A stretch of 64,000 nt of DNA from UBA7239 sp964509075 (lineage in GTDB: Bacteria; Pseudomonadota; Gammaproteobacteria; Pseudomonadales; UBA7239), in assembly GCA_964509075.1 (NCBI GenBank), contig CAZDWC010000003.1, forward strand, positions 62,001 through 126,000, in the 5' to 3' direction. A program made the translations under genes and the position numbers. Positions 41,905 through 51,189 of this stretch are shown piece by piece. The notes beneath the pieces are model-generated. The model searched no databases and was not told where the DNA came from. It saw only the letters and a list, made by a program, of their open reading frames with translations. Within the stretch, counting starts at the first letter, position 1. Every line of letters begins with the position of its first letter.

Positions 41905-43025
41905 TGAATACCTTGCTGCGAATCTTCTTCCTGACAGCAACATTGCTGCTGTGTTCCGGCTCATTACTGGCTGACCGCATCAAGGATCTTGCCAGTGTAG
42001 AAGGTGTGCGCAGCAACTCGCTGCTGGGTTATGGATTGGTGGTGGGGCTGGATGGCACGGGTGACCAGAGTGCGCAGACCCCGTTCACAACACAGGCATT
42101 CATCAGCATGTTGAAGCAACTGGGTGTCACTGTGCCGCCAGACGTAAAAATGCAATTGAAAAATATTGCTGCAGTTTCCGTACAGGCAGATCTGCCAGCA
42201 TTTGCGCGCCCTGGGCAAACGCTGGATGTCAATGTGACTTCCATCGGCAACGCCAAGAGCCTGCGTGGCGGCACGCTGTTGATGACACCATTGAAAGCAG
42301 TGGATGGCCAGATTTACGCGATCGCACAAGGCAGTGTGGTGGTTTCCGGATTTGGTGCGGAAGGTACAGACGGTTCGAAAATAAAAGTGAATCAATCGAA
42401 CAATGGCAGTGTGCCCGGTGGCGCAAAAGTGGAGAAGGCGGTCGACAGCGGTTTTGAAAACAATCCCGCGTTGACCTTGCAGCTCAATCGTTCGGATTTC
42501 ACCACGGCCAAGCGTATTGCCGACAGTATCAATGATGTTTTTGGTCCCGGTGTGGCGCGTGCGCTGGATGCCGGTGCCGTGCATGTCGATGCGCCGGCAG
42601 ACAGCAACAGCAAGGTGACATTCCTGTCGATGCTGGAAAATCTGGAAATTGATCCGGGTGAGGAAGCGGCACGTGTGGTGATTAATTCGCGCACAGGAAC
42701 CATTGTGGTTGGCAACAAGGTGAAAGTATCTCCGGTTGCAGTAACGCACGGCAGTTTGACGGTGACGGTTTCCGAAGACATGCAGGTCAGCCAACCCAAT
42801 GCCGGTGCGCTGGGTGGTGGTACAGGGCAGACAGTGGTAGTGCCGAAGAGCAAGGTTAGCGTGGATGAAGAAAAGAAACCGATGTTCCTGTTTCCCAACC
42901 AGACCAGTCTTGAGGATATCGTCAAGGCCGTCAATCAAGTCGGTGCAGCCCCCGGTGACCTGATGGCGATACTGGAAGCGATGAAACGTGCCGGTGCCTT
43001 GAAAGCAGAGTTGATCGTCATTTGA
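41904..43025 (+). CDS. flgI: Flagellar P-ring protein FlgI
   Basis: 373 residues. Signal peptide (LLRIFFLTATLLLCSGSLLA) followed by DRIKDLASVEGVRSNSLLGYGLVVGLDGTGDQ, the invariant start of mature FlgI; ARVVINSRTGTIVVGNKVKVSPVAVTHGSLTV and the C-terminal SLEDIVKAVNQVGAAPGDLMAILEAMKRAGAL are also standard. It forms the ring in the peptidoglycan layer. The ATG at 41904 overlaps the flgH stop. A reading from 41862 inside flgH is not credible. Confidence 0.96.
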   Translation: MNTLLRIFFLTATLLLCSGSLLADRIKDLASVEGVRSNSLLGYGLVVGLDGTGDQSAQTPFTTQAFISMLKQLGVTVPPDVKMQLKNIAAVSVQADLPAFARPGQTLDVNVTSIGNAKSLRGGTLLMTPLKAVDGQIYAIAQGSVVVSGFGAEGTDGSKIKVNQSNNGSVPGGAKVEKAVDSGFENNPALTLQLNRSDFTTAKRIADSINDVFGPGVARALDAGAVHVDAPADSNSKVTFLSMLENLEIDPGEEAARVVINSRTGTIVVGNKVKVSPVAVTHGSLTVTVSEDMQVSQPNAGALGGGTGQTVVVPKSKVSVDEEKKPMFLFPNQTSLEDIVKAVNQVGAAPGDLMAILEAMKRAGALKAELIVI

Positions 43026-43038
43026 TGAAGTGAGTGCC

Positions 43039-44295
43039 ATGAACTCAGCCATTGACAGCATGGGAAAAAACGGCAGCCCGGCAGCGGCTGCCAGCAATTA
43101 CAATGATCTTTCTGCTTTGCAAAACATCAGCAGATTGGGCCGAAAAAATTCTGCAGCTGGTATGGAAGCAGTTGCGAAACAGTTTGAATCGCTGTTTACC
43201 GGCATGATGATGAAATCCATGCGCGATGCCAACAAGGCATTTGAAGACGGCAATATCGGTCACGGTCAGGAATCCGAATTTTACCGCGACATGTATGACA
43301 AGCAATTGGCGTTGTCCTTGAGTCAGGGCAAGGGCATTGGTCTGGCAGAAGTATTGACGAAACAGTTTCGCATGCAATATTCCAGACCGGCAGCTGTCTC
43401 AGGCAATGGCCAGCTTTCAACTGAGCGGGCTTCCGGATCGGGCCTGTCCTTGCATGGTGCAGCGCAGCCGGTGCGGGAAATCGGGGAGACGACACGCAAT
43501 ATCGAGCCACTGGATCGTGCTGCGCGCATGGAAAGAGGATTTTCTCTTCCTGGTGCGGCTGTCAGTGCATTGAAGACAGCGATGGATAATCGTGCCCTGC
43601 AGGATGCTGTAGCACTGGATGTGGAAGTGGTGAGCGATGGAATTGCGAACAGTGCGCATGCCAACTGGGGCAATAGCGTGCAGGTATCAACACCGGATAC
43701 ACGTCAGAGTTTCAGCCCGATTGCCAATACGGATAATGGTGGTGACGGCCGTTTTGAATCACAACAGGATTTCGTCGATACCTTGATGCCATTGTTCCAG
43801 CGATATGCCGAGCCACTCGGGCTTGATCCGCGGGCATTGCTTTCGCAAGCAGCACTGGAAACCGGTTGGGGCAAGCACATGATGCGCTGTGCGGATGGCA
43901 GTAATACTTGCAATCTTTTCGGCATCAAGGCGGGTAGTAGTTGGGAGGGCGCTATCGCCAAGGTTTCCACCACCGAATACAGTGATGGCATACCGGTCAA
44001 AACCGTTGCCAGCTTCCGCGCCTATGACAACTATGCAGAGAGTGTGCGCGACTATGTGCACATGATGGCGATGAATCCGCGTTACCGTTCTGCCATCATC
44101 AAGGGTGGCAATCCTGTCGGATATTTCAGTGAGCTGCAGAAAGCTGGTTATGCGACTGATCCGGCTTACGCGAAGAAAATGTTCAGTATCTATAAAAGCC
44201 CAGTACTGGCACAGCTGGATAATCCTGCCAGCCGAACACATGTGCAGGATGTCGCACGCAATACTGACGCCTCTGCTACGGCAGGTAGGAGCTGA
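43039..44295 (+). CDS. flgJ: Peptidoglycan hydrolase / rod assembly protein FlgJ
   Basis: 418 residues. The N-terminal rod-binding domain has AVAKQFESLFTGMMMKSMRDANKAF and GKGIGLAEVL; a variable linker (about 115-235) follows; the C-terminal glucosaminidase domain has FVDTLMPLFQRYAEPLGLDPRALLSQAALETGWGKHMMR with the catalytic Glu in ALETGWGK, then CNLFGIKAG. It caps the rod and opens the peptidoglycan for it. A GTG at 43030 adds three residues and is an alternative start; ribosome-binding sites for both are weak. flgK follows after 2 bases. It is longer than the E. coli protein because of the linker. Confidence 0.93.
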   Translation: MNSAIDSMGKNGSPAAAASNYNDLSALQNISRLGRKNSAAGMEAVAKQFESLFTGMMMKSMRDANKAFEDGNIGHGQESEFYRDMYDKQLALSLSQGKGIGLAEVLTKQFRMQYSRPAAVSGNGQLSTERASGSGLSLHGAAQPVREIGETTRNIEPLDRAARMERGFSLPGAAVSALKTAMDNRALQDAVALDVEVVSDGIANSAHANWGNSVQVSTPDTRQSFSPIANTDNGGDGRFESQQDFVDTLMPLFQRYAEPLGLDPRALLSQAALETGWGKHMMRCADGSNTCNLFGIKAGSSWEGAIAKVSTTEYSDGIPVKTVASFRAYDNYAESVRDYVHMMAMNPRYRSAIIKGGNPVGYFSELQKAGYATDPAYAKKMFSIYKSPVLAQLDNPASRTHVQDVARNTDASATAGRS

Positions 44296-44297
44296 CA

Positions 44298-47200
44298 ATG
44301 GCTAACTTGCTGGCGATTGCCATCAGTGGTTTGCGCATCAACCAGAGTGCACTGGCTACAACAGGCCATAACATTTCCAACGCAAACACGGAAGGATATA
44401 CACGGCAGCGTGTCGAGGCAGAAGCCAATGCTCCGTATCGTGTCGGTGTCGGTTATCTGGGCACGGGCGCGCACGTTTCTGCCATCTCGCGTATTGCCAA
44501 TGAATTCCTGGTGCAACAGTTGCGCGCCGACACCTCCATGCACAGCCAGCTGGATGCCTATTCAACAAAGTTGGAGCAGCTTGATAATTATCTGGGTGAT
44601 TCCAGTACCGGCCTTTCTTCGGCCATGAATGATTTTTTTGCCAGTTTGCAGAGTGCCAGTGACAGTCCGGCATCCATTCCTTCACGCCAGCTGGTGTTGA
44701 GCAATTGTGACGTGCTGGCACAGCGCTTCAATGGCGTTTACGCCAAGATGGATGAAATCAACAGTTTTGTAAATTCTGAAATGGACAGCAATGTCAAACA
44801 GATCAATACACTGGCGGTGAGCATTGCCGAGATCAACGATACCATCGCGCTGACGCAGGGTTCTACCGCTGGCGGTATTCCTGCCAATGATTTGCTGGAT
44901 AAGCGCGACCAGTTGCTGCGTGATTTGTCAGGTTACGTCAACATCACCACGGCTGAACAAAAAGATGGGCGGACCAATGTGTTTATTGGCAAAGGCCAGC
45001 CGCTGGTGATTGGCAATGTTGTGAGCCGCTTGCAGGTTATCAATGGTGATGCAGGTTCCGCGCGCAAGGAAATTGCCTATGTCGGAAAAAATGGCATGCC
45101 GCCTTTGCAGGTGTCGCGCGACATTACCGGCGGTAAACTGGGCGGCTTGCTGGATTTTCGCAACAATGTGCTGGACAAGAGTTTCAATGAGGTAGGGCGG
45201 CTGACGCTCGCATTGTCGGATGCCATGAATCGCCAGCAGGCCAGCGGCCTGGATTTGCGAGGTAACTACGGTGGCTTGTTGTTCAGTGACATCAATGAAA
45301 GACAGATGACGCTGGATCGCGTGGTGGCCGCCTCTACCAATGCACAACCTGATGACCGTGTTGTCAGTGTCAATATTGATGACACATCGAAATTGAGCGA
45401 CAGCGAATATCGCCTTGAACTGTCTGGGCAGGGTGCGGGCAGTTACAGTCTTGTGCGTTTGTCAGACAACACGGAAGTGGCAGCCGGTGCGTTTTCATCG
45501 CGGCCGGCTGTCATAGAAGCAGATGGATTTTCCATCACGCTGGAAAGTGGAACATTCCAGAATGGTGATGCCTTCCGCATAGTGCCTTCACGTTTTGCTG
45601 CGCGCGATTTTGCCCTGGAGGCTACGCGGCCCGAGGCGCTGGCATTTGCGGCGCCTGTCACTACCAGTAATGATCTCGGCAATACCGGCACCGGGAAGGT
45701 GACGCAGGCGCAGATGCTGCAGGTGATAGGCAGTGATGGAGCGCGTCTGTCTTCCTTTGCTGATCCGGGCAAATTGTCTCCGCCGCTGATCGTGCGTTTC
45801 ACGTCGCCGACAACGTACGATATTCTCGACAACAGTGATCCCGCCCATCCGAAAGCGTTGACGCCGCCGCTGACCAACCTGATGTTCGTGCCCGGGCGCA
45901 TGAACAACATACTGGCAACGGAACCGGGCCAGACCACGGTTGCCAGTAACGGATTCAATGCCGGGCGCATTGCCAACAATGTGGTGACAATTCCGCCGGG
46001 TCCGCAGCCGGCGAATGCGTTTCAGGCAGAGACCTTGTCCATTACCTACACGGATCCCGTCACCGGTATGTCTGCAGTGCCTGCTACGCTGGGCATCGCT
46101 GCCGGTACCAGTGCGCGCGATATCGCCGCCACGCTTTCGAGCTTGCAGGGTGTAAGCGCATCAGCTTCCACTTATATGGCGTTGCAGCTGCAGGACGATG
46201 CCGCAGGGCAGCGTCTGGAAGTGACACTGAACGGTGTCGATCTCACCGCGCCGGTTAGTGGCACAACGGGTCTGGTGTATCCACCGGTGCCGCTGACGAC
46301 GGATTACCTTGCAGATGCGATCAATAACAGCACGCTGGCAGCCAACGGTGTGCGCGCAGTGAGTGATGGCATTACCTTGCGAATCTATTCTTCACGCGGC
46401 GATGATTTCCAGCTGCAGGTGGGAGGGGATGCGACCGATGCCGTGCTGGTCAAAGGCGACAAACCTGCCAGCCTGCAGAGCACCGTCAGTATTGCCAATG
46501 GTGTTAATTTCAATGCCGGCGCGCCAACCAGTTTTACTCTCGATATCGGTACCGGTCCGCGCACCATCCAGCTTGCCGGTGTGTTCAATGATCAGGCCTC
46601 TGCAGTTGCCTACATCCAGCAGCAGATTGATACCACTTTCAACAGCCCGAGCAAGGTTGTGGTGCAGGCACAGCCTGACGGCACATTGAGTTTCAGCACG
46701 TTTGACAACGCGCACACGGCCACGATTGCCATCGCTGCTGTGACAAATGATGTGTTGGGCCTGACTTCGGCAGCAGCTGAAGGTGCTGTAGTGCCGACGG
46801 ATATCGTCGCTGTTGCTGGTGCTGGCGCGTTGCCGGCACACAACGCGCTGACAGTGGGTGGTGAGTTGAGTGTCACGCTCCAGGCGGGCTATGCGCTCAC
46901 TTCCAGTGCTTTTGGCATGGGCAATATTTTTACTAGCCAGCCACCTGCGGCCAGCAATTATTTCGGTTATGCGTTTTCGATCAACGGCTATCCGGATGCC
47001 GGTGATACGTTTTCTGCCAACTTCAACAGCAATGGTGTGTCGGATAATCGCAATCTGGTCGATGCCATTGCCTTGCAGCGCAAGAATCTGATCAGCGGCA
47101 CGCAGTCATTCGGTTCTGCTTACGCGCAAACAGTATCGCGGGTTGGTACGGAAACCAGTCAGGCCATGGTCAATCTCGATGCCAGTGCCAGTGTCATGCA

Positions 47201-47354
47201 GCAGACCGAGGAGCTGCGCAACACGGTATCCGGCGTCAATCTCGACGAAGAGGCGGCAGATCTGGTCAAGTTCCAGATGGCCTACAACGCGTCCAGTAAA
47301 GTTATTTCTGTCGCGCGGGAAATGTTTGACACCTTGATCAACGCTTTCAGCTGA
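44298..47354 (+). CDS. flgK: Flagellar hook-associated protein 1 (FlgK), enlarged
   Basis: 1018 residues, about 1.5 to 2 times the usual 540-680. The ends are standard: LLAIAISGLRINQSALATTGHNISNANTEGYTRQRV at the start and NLDEEAADLVKFQMAYNASSKVISVAREMFDTLINAFS at the end. The extra length is in the middle (roughly 350-880), where Ala/Thr/Ser-rich beta-type sequence contains several flagellin-D2-like segments (for example AETLSITYTDP, RTIQLAGVFNDQASAVAYIQQQID). FlgK joins hook and filament. It lies between flgJ and flgL with short gaps. No frameshift is seen. Confidence 0.93.
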   Translation: MANLLAIAISGLRINQSALATTGHNISNANTEGYTRQRVEAEANAPYRVGVGYLGTGAHVSAISRIANEFLVQQLRADTSMHSQLDAYSTKLEQLDNYLGDSSTGLSSAMNDFFASLQSASDSPASIPSRQLVLSNCDVLAQRFNGVYAKMDEINSFVNSEMDSNVKQINTLAVSIAEINDTIALTQGSTAGGIPANDLLDKRDQLLRDLSGYVNITTAEQKDGRTNVFIGKGQPLVIGNVVSRLQVINGDAGSARKEIAYVGKNGMPPLQVSRDITGGKLGGLLDFRNNVLDKSFNEVGRLTLALSDAMNRQQASGLDLRGNYGGLLFSDINERQMTLDRVVAASTNAQPDDRVVSVNIDDTSKLSDSEYRLELSGQGAGSYSLVRLSDNTEVAAGAFSSRPAVIEADGFSITLESGTFQNGDAFRIVPSRFAARDFALEATRPEALAFAAPVTTSNDLGNTGTGKVTQAQMLQVIGSDGARLSSFADPGKLSPPLIVRFTSPTTYDILDNSDPAHPKALTPPLTNLMFVPGRMNNILATEPGQTTVASNGFNAGRIANNVVTIPPGPQPANAFQAETLSITYTDPVTGMSAVPATLGIAAGTSARDIAATLSSLQGVSASASTYMALQLQDDAAGQRLEVTLNGVDLTAPVSGTTGLVYPPVPLTTDYLADAINNSTLAANGVRAVSDGITLRIYSSRGDDFQLQVGGDATDAVLVKGDKPASLQSTVSIANGVNFNAGAPTSFTLDIGTGPRTIQLAGVFNDQASAVAYIQQQIDTTFNSPSKVVVQAQPDGTLSFSTFDNAHTATIAIAAVTNDVLGLTSAAAEGAVVPTDIVAVAGAGALPAHNALTVGGELSVTLQAGYALTSSAFGMGNIFTSQPPAASNYFGYAFSINGYPDAGDTFSANFNSNGVSDNRNLVDAIALQRKNLISGTQSFGSAYAQTVSRVGTETSQAMVNLDASASVMQQTEELRNTVSGVNLDEEAADLVKFQMAYNASSKVISVAREMFDTLINAFS

Positions 47355-47382
47355 CCATTCTGATTAATTGAGAGTACCCATC

Positions 47383-48621
47383 ATGCGCATTTCATCCTTG
47401 CAGGTTTTTAATACGGGCGTCAGTAACATGCTGAATGTCCAGCAGGAAACGGCAAGAACGCAGCAGCAGATTTCCAGCGGCAAGCGCATGCTGTCGCCGT
47501 CGGATGATCCGGTTGCCGCCACGCAGGTGATGCAGCTGAATCAGGAAAGTGCATTGCGCTCCCAATACCAGGACAACATCAAGCAGGTGCAGAATCGTCT
47601 GGAGCAGGAAGACGGTATTCTCAATAGCGTCAACAATTCGCTGATGCGGGTGCGGGAGTTGACGATACAGGCCAACAATGGCGCCAACTCTCATGCGGAT
47701 CGCAAATCGATTGCCGAAGAGATCGCGGTGCGCGCGCAGGAATTGCTGGATTTGATGAACACGCGCGATGCCAACAATGAATTCCTGTTTTCCGGATTCA
47801 AGGGTGACATGCAGGCATTTGTTGATAATGGTACGGGTACCGTGCGCTATCAGGGTGATGAAGGGCAGCGCCTGGTGCAAGTGGCGTCCAGTACCTATAT
47901 TGCTACCGGCGATTCCGGGCATGCGCTTTTTGTCGACGTGTCATCGGTCAAAAACAGTTTTACCACCAGTGCCAGCGAGATCAACAAGGCCGTGCCGCCG
48001 GCAACCATCAGTGCCGGATTTGTCGTGGATCAGGAGGCCTTTGATGCTTTTTATCCTGAAGACATGATTATCGAGTTTCAGGATCCGACAGCGGTTGTGC
48101 CCAATCAGCAGAATTACAACGTCATAGAACGCAGCACGGGCAAGGTCTTGCAGTCCAATACCTTGTTTACCAGTGGTTCGCCGATCACCGTCAATGGCGT
48201 GCAGTTCATGATTGAAGGCAGCCCGCAGGAGGGCGACAGTTTTTCAGTCAATGCCTCTGCGACGCTGGACACACTGACCAATATCAAACAGCTGGCCGAG
48301 GGGCTGCAGAAAATCGGTGACAGTGTTGCCGATGGCCCGCGTTTGCAGAGCTTGATCGACAAGGCGCTCGGCAATATCGATAACGCCATGACCTGTGTGC
48401 TGGAAACTCGTAGCAAGGTGGGTGCGCGCCTGAATACGCTGGAGAGCATGGAAAGCCTGCATCAGGATTCAGAGCTGGTATCCCGCAAGCTGCTGTCTGA
48501 CCTTGAAGACCTTGATTATTCCGAGGCGGTTAGCCGTCTGAGTTTCCAGAGTTTTGTGTTGGAGGCAGCTCAGCAAAGCTTTGCCAAAATTAGTAATTTG
48601 TCACTTTTCAACAAACTGTAA
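47383..48621 (+). CDS. flgL: Flagellar hook-associated protein 3 (FlgL)
   Basis: 412 residues. RISSLQVFNTGVSNMLNVQQETARTQQQISSGKRMLSPSDDPVAATQVMQL is the flagellin-like D0/D1 start, and RLSFQSFVLEAAQQSFAKISNLSLFNKL the matching end. It caps the FlgK layer and starts the filament. GAGAGTACCCATC precedes the ATG at 47383. It is the last gene of the flgF-L operon; no flagellin gene follows in the window. Confidence 0.95.
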   Translation: MRISSLQVFNTGVSNMLNVQQETARTQQQISSGKRMLSPSDDPVAATQVMQLNQESALRSQYQDNIKQVQNRLEQEDGILNSVNNSLMRVRELTIQANNGANSHADRKSIAEEIAVRAQELLDLMNTRDANNEFLFSGFKGDMQAFVDNGTGTVRYQGDEGQRLVQVASSTYIATGDSGHALFVDVSSVKNSFTTSASEINKAVPPATISAGFVVDQEAFDAFYPEDMIIEFQDPTAVVPNQQNYNVIERSTGKVLQSNTLFTSGSPITVNGVQFMIEGSPQEGDSFSVNASATLDTLTNIKQLAEGLQKIGDSVADGPRLQSLIDKALGNIDNAMTCVLETRSKVGARLNTLESMESLHQDSELVSRKLLSDLEDLDYSEAVSRLSFQSFVLEAAQQSFAKISNLSLFNKL

Positions 48622-48701
48622 TCGGGACTGGATACCCTGGCATGGTCGGCGTTGATCATTTCTTGCACAGGAAGTTTGCAAAATTTTGATATTCGTCTAC
48701 G

Positions 48702-48735
48702 TTGTAACAAAGCTGTCATAGAGTGTTCGCATAAT
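48702..48735 (+). promoter_or_regulatory. PhoB-box-like promoter upstream of the porin gene
   Basis: TTGTAACAAAGCTGTCAT (48702-48719) matches the 18-bp Pho-box consensus CTGTCATAWAWCTGTCAY at 14 of 18 positions. A -10-like CATAAT (48730-48735) lies exactly 10 bases downstream, as in the E. coli phoA promoter. A third, weaker 11-bp repeat unit (TGTTCGCATAA, 48724-48734) follows in phase. The porin ATG is about 100 bases further on. Confidence 0.6.
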
Positions 48736-48838
48736 TCATTTCCAGCAAACGGCCAGAGGTCGTTTATGCAGATGGTTCATCCAGGGAGTTGCGGGGGCCG
48801 TCGGGAGTGTTAACCAAACCTTAACCTTATGGGGAAAC

Positions 48839-50026
48839 ATGATGAAACGTAAACTTCTGCCTCTGGCAATCGCCGCTGCTGCCGCAGCACAATCCGGTGT
48901 GGTGCTGGCCGATGCTACCGTATACGGCAAGGCCAACCTGTCTGTACAACAGCTGAGCAATGAAATCCAGGGCGTTGACAGCAAAGATAACTGGGAAATG
49001 CTTAACAACGCTTCGCGTTTTGGTATCAAGGGCAAGGCGAAAATCAATGATGATCTTGATGCTGTTTTCAAAATGGAATATGAAGTGTTTGTGGATGACG
49101 GCGATGACGGTAGCACCCTTAAGGATGGCGATGGCAAAACACAGAAGCTCAGCTCCGAGTTTAACCAGCGCAATATCAATGCCGGTCTGAGCAGCAAGAC
49201 CTGGGGCCAGATCATCGGTGGCAAGAATGATACCCCGTTGAAAATGGCTGCTGATGGCACCGATATGTTCAATGACCTGTGGCTGGGTGATATCAATGCC
49301 TACATGGTGGGTGAAAACCGCGAAGACAATATCATTATCTACAACACGCCAACCATGGGTGGTTTTACGTTGACTGCTGCCACCATGCTAGGCGAGGAAG
49401 ATGGCCAAGGTGATGCTGACGAACAGGATGACGGCTTGTTTGACAAGTTGTCTGTAGCTGCCAAGTATGCGCCTACCGAGAACTTGTGGTTCGCATTGTC
49501 TGCGGATGAAAATGTGCAGAACGCTGATATCGTGCGTTTCAATGCCAATGCCATCTTTGGCGATCTGACTCTGAATGCGCACATCCAGTCTGCTGAAGTC
49601 AGCAATGACAACCTTGATGAAGATGCGAATTTGCAGGAAGAAGGTGACGGTATGGTCATCAGCAGCTCGCGTGGTGTTGGTCTGGCGCTGGATGGTACCA
49701 ACGACGACTACCACAAAGGTATTGAAAGCCAGGATGCATGGATGATCAACGGCAAATACCAGATAGGCGACTGGGCATTGAAAGCACAGTACGGTACCAG
49801 CACTTCAGAAGCATTTGATCCTACTGCGGCAAATGGTTTCGATGCCGGTGACAGCAAGGAGTTTGAAGCCACGCAGACTGCAGTGGGTGTTGATTACGCC
49901 ATGAGCAAAAATGTAACAGTGTTTGCCTATGTGGCTCAGATCGATGTTGATGCAGACGAAGCTTCTGATCTTGTTGATGACACCGAGCTGAAAACCGGTG
50001 GCGTAGGTTTCGAAGTCAAGTTCTGA
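48839..50026 (+). CDS. Outer-membrane porin, acidic (general porin family)
   Basis: 395 residues. Signal peptide (KRKLLPLAIAAAAAAQSGVV, cleavage near LA-D), then the porin start ATVYGKANLSVQQL and SRFGIKGKAKINDDLDAVFKMEYEV; the C-terminus ends in Phe (GVGFEVKF), the signal for Bam insertion. Alternating beta strands throughout, with very acidic loops (DDGDDGSTLKDGDGK, DNLDEDANLQEEGDG). The strong negative charge argues against anion selectivity even though a Pho-box-like promoter lies upstream. GGGGAAAC precedes the ATG. A strong terminator follows. Confidence 0.88.
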   Translation: MMKRKLLPLAIAAAAAAQSGVVLADATVYGKANLSVQQLSNEIQGVDSKDNWEMLNNASRFGIKGKAKINDDLDAVFKMEYEVFVDDGDDGSTLKDGDGKTQKLSSEFNQRNINAGLSSKTWGQIIGGKNDTPLKMAADGTDMFNDLWLGDINAYMVGENREDNIIIYNTPTMGGFTLTAATMLGEEDGQGDADEQDDGLFDKLSVAAKYAPTENLWFALSADENVQNADIVRFNANAIFGDLTLNAHIQSAEVSNDNLDEDANLQEEGDGMVISSSRGVGLALDGTNDDYHKGIESQDAWMINGKYQIGDWALKAQYGTSTSEAFDPTAANGFDAGDSKEFEATQTAVGVDYAMSKNVTVFAYVAQIDVDADEASDLVDDTELKTGGVGFEVKF

Positions 50027-50050
50027 TTTGATTGTCAGTAACCATGAAAA

Positions 50051-50084
50051 AACAAAACAGGGCGCGATGCGCCCTGTTTTGTTT
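50051..50084. terminator. Intrinsic terminator after the porin
   Basis: CAGGGCGC (50058-50065) pairs with GCGCCCTG (50069-50076) across a three-base loop, extended by A-rich (50051-50057) and T-rich (50077-50083) flanks that also pair. It begins about 25 bases after the porin stop. Confidence 0.88.
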
Positions 50085-50132
50085 GCATAAATCATTTAGA
50101 CTTTCGTATTCAAAAAAATAGAGGAATACCTC

Positions 50133-50696
50133 ATGCGTGCGTGGAAAAAATCAATACTGGCTGCTTCCGTATTGTTGGCTGTTGTCGCAGTACAGGCAGA
50201 TGAAACCAAAACGGCAAAGAAAAAACATCTCGTGGATATGGCTGACGGTCTGAATCAGCAGGAGTTCTACAGTACCAAGAACCCGGATGCCATCTGGTCC
50301 AGCGACGGCCAGGCACCCTGGAGCAAAAGCGAAGCTGTGAATGCCTATGAGCAGACGGAAAGCAAACCGGCCACTGCTGCAGCAGTGAAGCGTGAAGCGG
50401 CTGAAATTCCTGCAACAACGGCAGCGCGTCCGACTGCTGCGCCAGTCATGGAGAACGGCAAGCCTGTGGAAGCGGGTCGCGCCATCAATATCAGAGTGCG
50501 CTATACGCTGGATCCCGAGCACTCGCGTGCGTCGTTCTCGCCAGTGTCAGCCCAGAATGAACTGTATCGCCAGATGAGTTCACACTGTGGCAATGGCTTC
50601 CAGAAAATGAGCGAGTGGAGCACGCCGGTGGAAGGGGCGGATTATTATCTGTATTACCAGTTTCGCTGTATGGATGCTGAAAGCAAAACACCCTGA
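50133..50696 (+). CDS. Secreted hypothetical protein (187 aa)
   Basis: 187 residues. Signal peptide (KKSILAASVLLAVVAVQA, cleavage A-D). The mature protein has a low-complexity Ala/Thr/Pro region (about 75-110) and a conserved-looking C-terminal part with two cysteines that may pair (SSHCGNGFQKMSEW ... YQFRCMDAE) and VRYTLDPEHSRASF before it. It is probably periplasmic. I do not recognise the family. GAGGAATACCTC lies before the ATG. It follows the porin terminator and converges with the PilZ gene, 4 bases from its end. Confidence 0.6.
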   Translation: MRAWKKSILAASVLLAVVAVQADETKTAKKKHLVDMADGLNQQEFYSTKNPDAIWSSDGQAPWSKSEAVNAYEQTESKPATAAAVKREAAEIPATTAARPTAAPVMENGKPVEAGRAINIRVRYTLDPEHSRASFSPVSAQNELYRQMSSHCGNGFQKMSEWSTPVEGADYYLYYQFRCMDAESKTP

Positions 50697-50700
50697 GCGA

Positions 50701-51024
50701 TTATTGATCTACCGTCAGTAGCGTAAGCCCCACGGTGTAATGGCCGTGGGTGTTTTTCTCGCAGCGCACGACCTGGGCGCGGGCCGACATCAGCGGGTTC
50801 AGGCTGAGGGGATCCATCAGTGTCATGGCGACGATGGTGCCTTGTTCCATCTTTTCCGGTAAATCCAGCAGGACGCCAGCACGGCTTATGTCGCAGCACT
50901 TTCCCTCTATCGGGCGGGCGGCATATTCGGGCCAGACGCGAGCAGCACTGCGCACGTTGGCGCGCTGGAAGTGACGCCGGTCGGAGCTTGTGCTGATGGG
51001 TCTTGCCATTTCGATCCATTCCAT
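50701..51024 (-). CDS. PilZ-domain protein
   Basis: 107 residues. The c-di-GMP-binding motifs are both present: SSDRRHFQRANV (RxxxR-type) near the N-terminus and CDISRAGVLLDL (D/NxSxxG) near residue 50. The single-domain architecture suggests a small adaptor or receptor. It lies beside an RssB-like regulator transcribed away from it, and c-di-GMP is also implied by the GGDEF protein at the end of the window. AAGGAAG upstream supports the ATG at 51024; the ATG at 51009 is an alternative. Confidence 0.82.
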   Translation of the reverse strand: MEWIEMARPISTSSDRRHFQRANVRSAARVWPEYAARPIEGKCCDISRAGVLLDLPEKMEQGTIVAMTLMDPLSLNPLMSARAQVVRCEKNTHGHYTVGLTLLTVDQ

Positions 51025-51189
51025 CGTTTCTTCCTTACTGTTTTATAGGTGCTGTTTGCATAGCTGTCAAAAAAGCTGCCGCTTCCGATTATAAAAATGG
51101 GTTTAATCAAGCTTGCGCACCTGCTCGTATCAGGGTAGGGTTTCGCACCATTCAGAAACCTGTATGATCAAGCCCTCCGGGAAAGCAGA

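Noticed and set aside
41964..43097. 377-residue antisense frame opposite flgI
   Set aside because: flgI is conserved along its entire length; the opposite frame has no motif and no start signals.
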